DNA from: Ktedonobacteraceae bacterium
GTDB lineage: Bacteria > Chloroflexota > Ktedonobacteria > Ktedonobacterales > Ktedonobacteraceae
DNA: 36,246 bases
NCBI GenBank assembly: GCA_014896635.1
Contig: JADBKA010000016.1
Coordinates: 1-36,246 of the forward strand
Reading direction: 5' to 3'
The stretch's first letter is position 1. Each line of letters begins with the position of its first letter. The notes beneath the pieces were generated by a model that ran no database searches, was not told the DNA's origin, and was given only the letters and a program-made list of their open reading frames with translations. The position numbers were made by a program, and so were the translations under genes. This document shows, in pieces, positions 30,468 to 36,246 of the stretch.

Positions 30468-31388
30468 ATGCACGAACAAATCGAATCTGCTCGGGTACGG
30501 CCTTTCTCGCTCGTCCTGTACCTACTGATCGTCTTCGGTCTCTCATGGCCGTTTCAGTTCGCCAGCATCCTCTGGGGCAGGACGAATCTGCCAGCGGTCT
30601 TTGTGTTAAATTCCACCGCGATGATTATGGTTACGGTAGGCACGTATATCGCCGGGCGCTTTGTTTTCCGAGATGGCTTCGCCGGAGCCGGCTGGAGCTG
30701 GGGTAGGCCGCGCTATTACCTGGCAGTGATTGGCCTGGCGGCATTGCTCTGGCTGGTGCCGACGGGCATCGACCTTGCGGCAGGCACGCTGAAACTGCCG
30801 AAAGACTTCACTTTGCTTTCGCTCATCTGGTTGTTTGCACTTCCAGTTGTCGTACTCATACCAGGTTTTGGTGAGGAGTTCGGCTGGCGTGGTTACATGC
30901 TGCCCAGGCTTGCTCAACGCATGAGCACGCGCCGGGCAGTGCTGCTTCACTCGCTCATCTGGTGGGCCTGGCATCTCCCCCTGGTCGCAGGTGGGGCCGT
31001 GACGGTGGGTATCGCCGAAGCAAGGGTCGCTCATCTCCCGGTCGCTCTCTCCATAGCCACGACGGTAGCGGCAGTTACGCTTCTCAGCATCATACCGGCG
31101 GTCTGTCACGGCGTCGTTTTCGCCTACATCTGGACGCGCACTCAGAGCCTGGCTGTTTCCACTGTCTATCACGCGGCCTACGATGGCATACGCGACTCGC
31201 TCAGCATGATCGCGGGACTCGGACCCATAGCCGGCATATGGGCGAATGCGCTGCTGATCATTCTGGGCATTGTACTGCTGTGGCGAGGCGACTGGCGTAA
31301 CCTCACAACTTCCATAGAGCGCACTGAACCAGCGCAAGCAGTATCGGCGCTACCAGCAGAGCAAGCTGCTGGCACGCCGCAAGCATAG
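30468..31388 (+). CDS. CPBP-family intramembrane metalloprotease
   Basis: A 306-residue membrane protein with about eight helices. The catalytic motifs of the CAAX/CPBP (Abi) family are present: EEFGWRGYMLPRL with the paired glutamates and arginine, and HSLIWWAWHLPL with the second-motif histidine. A third conserved histidine may be that of VCHGVVFAYIW. These enzymes cut or bind prenylated or membrane proteins, and many are linked to bacteriocin immunity. AAAAGGAG lies 6 nt before the ATG at 30468. It closes the three-gene operon. Confidence 0.93.
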   Translation: MHEQIESARVRPFSLVLYLLIVFGLSWPFQFASILWGRTNLPAVFVLNSTAMIMVTVGTYIAGRFVFRDGFAGAGWSWGRPRYYLAVIGLAALLWLVPTGIDLAAGTLKLPKDFTLLSLIWLFALPVVVLIPGFGEEFGWRGYMLPRLAQRMSTRRAVLLHSLIWWAWHLPLVAGGAVTVGIAEARVAHLPVALSIATTVAAVTLLSIIPAVCHGVVFAYIWTRTQSLAVSTVYHAAYDGIRDSLSMIAGLGPIAGIWANALLIILGIVLLWRGDWRNLTTSIERTEPAQAVSALPAEQAAGTPQA

Positions 31389-31455
31389 CGAGAATCTGGG
31401 TTCTTCCCATTCCGCCTCCCACATCCCACCTCTTCTGACAAGAGCGCACACGAGC

Positions 31456-31643
31456 GATCCACAGGGCCGCAGCCCATAAGTGCGAACTTAAGGCGGTTCC
31501 CCTGCCTTTCTCTCCCTTCCTTGAAAGGAGAAAAGAGGTTTTTCGGGGGACACCCCCGTCCCCCCCGCCAGGAAGGCGTCGGCCCTCCTGGACCTCCCCT
31601 TTCCGTTCAGTTCGCACCTATAGGGCCGCAGCCCCTGTGGATC
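31456..31643. mobile_element. 188-bp element with imperfect terminal inverted repeats (MITE-like)
   Basis: Left end 31456-31487 (GATCCACAGGGCCGCAGCCC and on to GTGCGAAC) is an imperfect inverted copy of right end 31610-31643 (GTTCGCAC onward to CTGTGGATC). The core AGGGCCGCAGCCC itself is nearly self-complementary, so it also reads as a direct repeat at 31463-31475 and 31622-31634. Inside lie a perfect stem CGGGGG-ACA-CCCCCG (31544-31558) and CCAGGA/TCCTGG (31568-31591). No protein is encoded. It lies between the CPBP gene and the TetR promoter. Target-site duplication is not evident. Confidence 0.6.
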
Positions 31644-31689
31644 TCCCCTTTTTGTCAACTCTGTTCGTGAAATTCCCCCATGCCAGCGT

Positions 31690-31753
31690 TTGACAGAGAG
31701 TATTTGAACATGTTATAATAATTTTAACGGTGTTCTATAAAATTAACATTGTT
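31690..31753 (+). promoter_or_regulatory. consensus promoter and operator of the TetR-SDR pair
   Basis: TTGACA (31690-31695), 18-nt spacer, TATAAT (31714-31719), both hexamers perfect. Directly downstream AACGGTGTT (31726-31734) and AACATTGTT (31745-31753) form an inverted repeat with seven of nine matching positions and a 10-nt centre, placed over the transcription start as for TetR self-regulation. Confidence 0.75.
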
Positions 31754-31780
31754 ATATATCAGCAGTCAGGAGACATCGCA

Positions 31781-32485
31781 ATGGCACAGACACGTCGGGA
31801 GAGACAGCATGCGACGATCCGCGAAGAAATCAAAGAGACGGCCCGTCGCCTGATGGCAGAGCGTGGTACGGAAGGTATCACCACGCGCCTGATCGCGCGC
31901 GAGATGGGTTTAACGGCTTCTGCTCTTTACCACTACTTTGCCAGCCGCGACGAACTGATCACTGCACTGATCGTCGATGCTTTCAATGCGCTGGCCAATA
32001 CATTGCAGGAGACACGCGAGCAGGCAAAAGATGAACCGGCTGAGGAGCAGCTGATAAAGGTGCTCCTGGCATATCGCCACTGGGCGCTGGCACATCCCAC
32101 CGATTTCCAGTTGATCTACGGCAATCCTATCCCCGGCTACGAAGCTCCCCGTGAGCTGACCGTACCCGCCGCTGAACGTGGAGTGCGTATCATTGGCCCG
32201 CTGGTCGCACAACTGCTGGGGAAAAACGCTGACACGCTCTCACCAGCACGTTATTCTATCCCACCGGCAATAGAGGCGAAACTGGAAGAGAGCATTGCGC
32301 GTGAGAAATATGACCTGTCACCTCTGTCTCTCTATCTGACCATAGTCGGCTGGTCACGCATTCATGGCATTATCATGCTCGAATTATTTCATCATCTACA
32401 ACCTGTTATTGGTAACGTTGATGCATACTACCGCTCAGAGGTGAAAAACCTGCTCAAACTGATCAGCCATTCCAGTGCTGATTGA
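31781..32485 (+). CDS. TetR-family regulator (TetR_C_13/WHG-like)
   Basis: A 234-residue TetR protein. The DNA-binding domain covers about residues 10-58 (IKETARRLMAERGTEGITTR, GLTASALYHYFASRDELITA). The long C-terminal domain contains the WHG-type segment (ALAHPTDFQLIYGNPIPGYE). ATG 31781 has CAGGAG 8 nt upstream; the in-frame ATG at 31730 lies within the operator and is rejected. Seventy bp downstream on the same strand is an SDR gene, the likely target. The promoter is perfect consensus and presumably held silent by this protein. Confidence 0.93.
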   Translation: MAQTRRERQHATIREEIKETARRLMAERGTEGITTRLIAREMGLTASALYHYFASRDELITALIVDAFNALANTLQETREQAKDEPAEEQLIKVLLAYRHWALAHPTDFQLIYGNPIPGYEAPRELTVPAAERGVRIIGPLVAQLLGKNADTLSPARYSIPPAIEAKLEESIAREKYDLSPLSLYLTIVGWSRIHGIIMLELFHHLQPVIGNVDAYYRSEVKNLLKLISHSSAD

Positions 32486-32555
32486 CAAAGATTTTTCGTG
32501 CGTATATGGTTAAGACGTTTAAATAGAAGAGTCCTCGCAGTGAAAGGACACAACA

Positions 32556-33506
32556 ATGCAAAATACTGAAGCACTGCATATCGTTTTTGGCACGGGTCCG
32601 GTAGGCCACGCCGTCATGCAAGAGCTGCTGGAGCGCGGACACCGCGTGCGTATCGTGAACAGGCGGGCGAAAATCGACGTGCCAGAAGGCGTAGAGCTGG
32701 TGCAGGGCGATGCCACCGACCCGGCTTTTACCCGCGAAGTATGCAGGGGAGCAGCCGTCGTCTACAACTGCGCCAATGTTCCTTATACGCAGTGGCCTGA
32801 GTTGTTTCCGCCTTTGCAGGCTGGCATCGTCGAAGGGGCGGCCAGCGCGGGGGCGAAGCTGATCGCAATGGAGAACGTGTACATGTATGGACCCACGCAG
32901 GGCCGACCGCTGACTGAAGATCTGCCTTATGCGGCGACGACACGCAAAGGTCGTGTACGCGCGCAAATGGCGCAAGAACTACTGGCAGCGCATCAGAGCG
33001 GCAAAGTGCGCGTCGCTAGCGGGCGGGCCTCTGACTTCTTCGGGCCTTATGCGCTGACCTCGGCGATGGGTGATCGCGTCTTTCTCCCCGCACTGGCCGG
33101 CAAGGCCGCCCAGGTAGTGGGCAATCCCGATCTGCCGCACACCTACACCTATGTCCCGGATATCGCTAGAGGACTCGTCATTCTGGGCGAGCACGACGAA
33201 GCACTGGGCCAGGCATGGCATTTACCCAGCGCGCAGACGCTGACAACGCGCGCCTTCATCAACATGATCTACCAGGAAACCGGCTACTCAGCTCGCATCC
33301 AGGCAATCCCCAGCTTTATACTCAAGACACTGGCACTGTTCAATCCTATGTTACGTGAGGTGGCCGAGATGCTCTATGAGTTTGAAGAGCCGTTTATCGT
33401 CAATCACTCACGCTTCGAGCGCACCTTTGGTAATCATGCCACACCCCTGCCAGAGGCCATCCACACGACGGTGGAGTGGTTCCGCACACGGAAAGAGCGA
33501 TCCTGA
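32556..33506 (+). CDS. NAD(P)-dependent epimerase/extended SDR-like protein
   Basis: A 316-residue Rossmann-fold protein of the NAD-dependent epimerase type. The nucleotide-binding motif is IVFGTGPVGHAVMQELLERG, an atypical-SDR GxGxxG form. The segment VYNCANVPYTQWPELF follows the fourth strand. The usual YxxxK catalytic pair is not clear; MENVYMYGPTQGRPLTED carries the tyrosine in a YG position, as in epimerases, without the lysine. Substrate is unknown; NmrA-like or sugar-nucleotide enzymes are the alternatives. The ATG at 32556 has GAAAGGA about 9 nt upstream. Probable target gene of the preceding TetR. Confidence 0.88.
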   Translation: MQNTEALHIVFGTGPVGHAVMQELLERGHRVRIVNRRAKIDVPEGVELVQGDATDPAFTREVCRGAAVVYNCANVPYTQWPELFPPLQAGIVEGAASAGAKLIAMENVYMYGPTQGRPLTEDLPYAATTRKGRVRAQMAQELLAAHQSGKVRVASGRASDFFGPYALTSAMGDRVFLPALAGKAAQVVGNPDLPHTYTYVPDIARGLVILGEHDEALGQAWHLPSAQTLTTRAFINMIYQETGYSARIQAIPSFILKTLALFNPMLREVAEMLYEFEEPFIVNHSRFERTFGNHATPLPEAIHTTVEWFRTRKERS

Positions 33507-33589
33507 CCTGAAAGGAAGACACGGACAGGATCACCCGGTAAGCACCGATTCCAGGTCGGGCCGTTGCCAGCTCTATGCGGCGCTTTGCT

Positions 33590-34345
33590 TCACTGTGGAG
33601 AGAACTTACGTCTGAGCCAGCGCAGCGGTGCCAGGCAGGTGTAGAACATCGTGCGCAGCGCCGCGTTATGCCAGATATTTCTGGCTTCCGACCACTGGAG
33701 ACGCGGATCAATGCACACCTTCGAGATTGTCACCTGCTGCCCTTGCACCTGAAAATGAGTCGCCAGGGCTTCGAGGACATAGACCCAGATTCGCTCCTGC
33801 ACACGCGAAGCCCACAGATGAAAGCCTAGCTCGTAGATGGGATCGTTGGCGCGCGCCATCGACTGGATCTGGCAGACCAGGCAGCCATCGACCAGGGCCG
33901 TGCTGAAAGTGTTCCAGCCTGACTCCGGGTGTCCCTGTGGCGTCATCACCGTAAATGACTCCTCATCAGCATAGAGCACCACAACGCCTGTCGAAACCGG
34001 CATGCCAGTCATCGAGTCGTTAATGAGCAGGATCTCGCCAGGCGCGACACGACGCTCTACCGGAAAGAAGCGCGTGTTCGGTGGCAGGAACTTTGTGAAG
34101 TTTTGCTTCCAGATCTGCATAACTTCAACCGGAGTCAGTTCCACATCTGGCAACTGTATACGGTAGGTCTTTTGCCAGAGCTGGCCGAATCCCTGTAACG
34201 GTCCGACTGCCAGCCGTCCCTCGACGTTCAGATTAAGTGCGCCAGTCGGCACCCTCGACAATTCCAGGTCGGAGACCCGCTGCGCCCAGTTGGCAACATC
34301 ACTGGCTTGTCGCTCGCCTTCGGGCAGAGGTGATGCAGTCGTCAT
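33590..34345 (-). CDS. DUF1990-like protein, unknown function
   Basis: A 251-residue soluble protein. Residues about 90-210 (RRVAPGEILLINDSMTGMPV, VVLYADEESFTVMTPQGHPE, WASRVQERIWVYVLEALATH) have the pattern of DUF1990, a SRPBCC-like fold seen in actinobacteria and Chloroflexota. The N-terminal part (GRLAVGPLQGFGQLWQKTYR) is separate. The ATG at 34345 has AAAGGAG 6-7 nt upstream. It follows the STAS gene by 65 bp on the same strand and could be under the same control. It is convergent with the SDR gene. Confidence 0.65.
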   Translation of the reverse strand: MTTASPLPEGERQASDVANWAQRVSDLELSRVPTGALNLNVEGRLAVGPLQGFGQLWQKTYRIQLPDVELTPVEVMQIWKQNFTKFLPPNTRFFPVERRVAPGEILLINDSMTGMPVSTGVVVLYADEESFTVMTPQGHPESGWNTFSTALVDGCLVCQIQSMARANDPIYELGFHLWASRVQERIWVYVLEALATHFQVQGQQVTISKVCIDPRLQWSEARNIWHNAALRTMFYTCLAPLRWLRRKFSPQ

Positions 34346-34410
34346 TCGCTTGCTCCTTTCAAGGGCTGATTATCGCTTCCTTACTACTCAGCGAGCAGTA
34401 CAAAAGAGCA

Positions 34411-34770
34411 TCAGAGCGCGTGTGCCGCTCTCAATGCCTCTTGCTCAGCAGGGTACGTCCTGATCACATCGCTCAGGCGCGTCAGATCAAAGATGTGTCT
34501 GTAATGCTCGCTCAGGCCGCAGCAGAGCAGTTGCTGTCGCTGGCGGTTTATGCGGATCAGCAGCGTCACCAGCAGTCCAATGCCGCTACTATTCATATAT
34601 GCCAGCCGGGCAAAGTTTAAGATGATGAAGCGCGTGGTCGGGGTACTGGCCCGTGCATAGGCATCCATCAGAATGGTTTCCGCCGCTGCCGAGAGGTCGC
34701 CTTCAATATCAATGATACTGGCTGTTGTATCAATCGTACGAACGTTCACGACAACCTTTGCCTGTGACAT
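34411..34770 (-). CDS. STAS-domain anti-sigma factor antagonist
   Basis: A 119-residue STAS protein of the SpoIIAA/RsbV family. The phosphorylation loop reads LAYMNSSGIGLLVTLL, with serine in the usual SSG position though preceded by asparagine rather than aspartate. When dephosphorylated such proteins bind the anti-sigma kinase and free a sigma factor. ATG 34770 has AGGAGG 7 nt upstream; a longer frame to 34812 has none. It lies 66 bp behind the gene for the phosphatase/HATPase fusion, its probable partner. Confidence 0.93.
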   Translation of the reverse strand: MSQAKVVVNVRTIDTTASIIDIEGDLSAAAETILMDAYARASTPTTRFIILNFARLAYMNSSGIGLLVTLLIRINRQRQQLLCCGLSEHYRHIFDLTRLSDVIRTYPAEQEALRAAHAL

Positions 34771-34836
34771 AGTATTGCCTCCTGCTCTGTTGCTATCAGT
34801 CCATTTCTCCATGCCATTTTGACCATCATGAATGAT

Positions 34837-36246
34837 TCATACTCTACTCTGCTCTTTATTGAGTACCGGATCAAAGTGCATGATCATCTCGACCGTATGA
34901 GAGTACCTATCACTCTCCACGTGCAGTTCGTCTACCAGATGTTTGATCAGAAAGAGTCCCCAGCCGCGCGGTGTTTCTCGCCCTGCCAGCTTGGCTTCAA
35001 GATCGGGGGGAGGAATTTCAGAGTTGAGCGTTTCTCCGCCCGGCTGTTCCTGTCCTCCCTCATCGCGCACACGCACCACGATTGCCGCCGGGTCAGCCAG
35101 CACCTGGAGCGTCACCAGCTTGTCGGGTTGGTAGTGATTGCCATGTTCGATGGCGTTCATTACTGCCTCGGCCACAGCCGTTTTGAGGCTGGCAAGTCGT
35201 TCGATAGAGAAGGGCAGAGGGCGCGCAATGTTGGCGACCTGCTCCATCGCCTGCTGCTCACCACCGGCCTCGCTCGGCATTGTCCACTCCGCCAGCAGGC
35301 GCCGACCGTCCTCTTTCTCTGTTTCCATGAGCCTGACCTCCTCTGCTCGATGCAGCACGACCAGCGTAATGTCGTCCTCCTGCTCCCACTCACTGCCGGT
35401 GAAAGCGGTCAGTGCATTCAGCAGAGCATTAATCAGTGTACTGTCTCCTGCCTGTCGCTCGATGAGCGTCGCCAGGCGGGGCAAGCCAAACATCTCCTGT
35501 CGCTGGTCGTGCGCCTCCACCAGTCCATCACTGTAAAAGAGCACGCTCTCGCCAGGATTCAGCACAACCTCACGCTCCTCGTATTGCATCGCCGGTAGCA
35601 GACCGAGCGGCATACCGGTCGCGCGCAATTCCACGACGTCACTCTGAGAGCGCCGGAAAGGGAGATTCTGGCCTGCGTTGGCAAAACGCATTGTACCGGT
35701 AACAGGATCGAGAATGGCCAAAAAACAGGTGACAAAGAGATTTGGCGGCATGTCGGCGAGCAGTAATTCGTTGACCTGGGCCAGCACCTCGCCGGGTGAA
35801 TCCGTTCGTTGCGCCGCCATGCGCAGCATACTGCGCGTGGTTGCCATGAGCAGCGCGGCGGGTATGCCTTTGCCTGCCACATCACCGATCACCAGGCCCA
35901 GTCGTCCATCTCTGAACAGGAGAAAATCGTAGAAGTCGCCGCCTACTTCCCAGGCAGGCTGATAGTGCTGCGCGATCTGCCAGCCGGGCAGCGCAGGCAC
36001 CTCTTTTGGCAGCAGCGCATGCTGAATATGACGGGCTGTACGCAACTCCTGTTCAATACGTTCGCGCTCACGTACCTGCGCCTGCTGTTCGCGCACCATC
36101 TGCGAGACGCGCAATGCCGGGGCGACGTTCATCGCCAGCGTATCAAGCAGCGAGCGATCAATCTGTGAATACTTTTGTCCACTCAGACGCGGTCCCAGAT
36201 TGAGCAGGCCCACCAGTTCTTTCTGGGCCACCAGAGGAATGATCAG
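34837..36246 (-). CDS. SpoIIE-type PP2C phosphatase fused to an RsbW-like HATPase (5' end outside window)
   Basis: The frame is open to the right edge, so the N terminus is missing. The visible ~470 residues begin with the end of a GAF-type domain (LVGLLNLGPRLSG), a coiled coil (RERERIEQELRTARHIQHALL), then the PP2C domain with GGDFYDF, GDVAGKGIPAALLM, YSDGLVEA and EQEDDITLVV, the metal-binding aspartates. A C-terminal HATPase has the N-box AVAEAVMNAIEHGN and a G2-like RGWGLFLIKHLV; the G1 loop is DEGGQEQ, less canonical. One polypeptide can thus both remove and add the phosphate on a STAS partner. The 34411 STAS gene follows it. Confidence 0.94.
   Translation of the reverse strand: MIIPLVAQKELVGLLNLGPRLSGQKYSQIDRSLLDTLAMNVAPALRVSQMVREQQAQVRERERIEQELRTARHIQHALLPKEVPALPGWQIAQHYQPAWEVGGDFYDFLLFRDGRLGLVIGDVAGKGIPAALLMATTRSMLRMAAQRTDSPGEVLAQVNELLLADMPPNLFVTCFLAILDPVTGTMRFANAGQNLPFRRSQSDVVELRATGMPLGLLPAMQYEEREVVLNPGESVLFYSDGLVEAHDQRQEMFGLPRLATLIERQAGDSTLINALLNALTAFTGSEWEQEDDITLVVLHRAEEVRLMETEKEDGRRLLAEWTMPSEAGGEQQAMEQVANIARPLPFSIERLASLKTAVAEAVMNAIEHGNHYQPDKLVTLQVLADPAAIVVRVRDEGGQEQPGGETLNSEIPPPDLEAKLAGRETPRGWGLFLIKHLVDELHVESDRYSHTVEMIMHFDPVLNKEQSRV

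Noticed and set aside
30606..31337. Minus-strand frame opposite the CPBP protease
   Set aside because: Low-quality composition and antisense to a gene with clear catalytic motifs.
34819..35598. Plus-strand frame of 259 codons
   Set aside because: Runs antisense to the SpoIIE-type gene; the minus frame has intact PP2C motifs.
1..36246. CRISPR arrays, prophage or integrase genes
   Set aside because: No periodic repeat-spacer pattern and no phage, transposase or recombinase protein was seen on either strand.

Overview
The window is about 36 kb of compact bacterial chromosome with roughly 35 protein genes and no rRNA, tRNA, CRISPR array or recognisable IS transposase. The gene set points to a filamentous, spore-forming Chloroflexota of the Ktedonobacteria type. 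It includes a SpoIIE-like phosphatase fused to a HATPase with a separate STAS protein, NarL- and OmpR-type two-component systems, several TetR/MarR regulators, a P450, a sortase, long disordered proteins with zinc ribbons, and archaeal-type peroxiredoxin. This assignment is an inference from protein character, not from a marker gene. Promoters are of the ordinary sigma-70 type (several near-perfect TTGACA/TATAAT pairs with 17-18 nt spacers) and Shine-Dalgarno sites are strong.

Left part (1-9.0 kb): the end of an FAD-dependent oxidoreductase and a 38-residue small ORF; a NarL-type sensor kinase and response regulator pair; a small acidic protein; a 530-bp gene-poor stretch with two copies of a 21-bp repeat; a zinc-ribbon/membrane protein; a rubredoxin-reductase-like flavoprotein; and a P450-TetR operon with a clear operator. 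The P450 operon and a glyoxalase-fold gene diverge from one palindrome whose arms supply both -35 boxes.

Middle (9.1-16.5 kb): glyoxalase-fold protein, peroxiredoxin with a small winged-helix protein, a MarR-MFS drug-efflux operon in which the MarR gene carries an in-frame TAG, a class V aminotransferase fold protein that lacks the usual PLP lysine, a cysteine desulfurase, and a sortase.

16.6-25 kb: a three-gene ABC uptake system (ATPase, permease, lipoprotein) preceded by a leader that can fold as a riboswitch-like switch, an OmpR-type regulator with a 919-residue hybrid-sensor-like kinase, and a GT4 glycosyltransferase. An AT-rich island with a 41-codon ORF follows.

Right part (25-36.2 kb): a thioesterase, an unusual fusion of Clp N-domain, degenerate FtsH-like AAA domain and zinc ribbons, an EamA transporter, a CsoR-copper chaperone operon, a membrane protein/winged-helix/CPBP-protease operon, a 188-bp element with inverted ends, a TetR-SDR pair, a DUF1990-like protein, and the STAS/SpoIIE partner-switching genes, the last cut by the window edge.

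The best candidates for something undescribed are: a 134-bp repeat present twice (9494-9627 and 28519-28651, opposite strands) that folds into three hairpins with two compensated base-pair changes between copies; the switch-like leader at 16660-16758; and the Clp_N/pseudo-AAA/zinc-ribbon protein.
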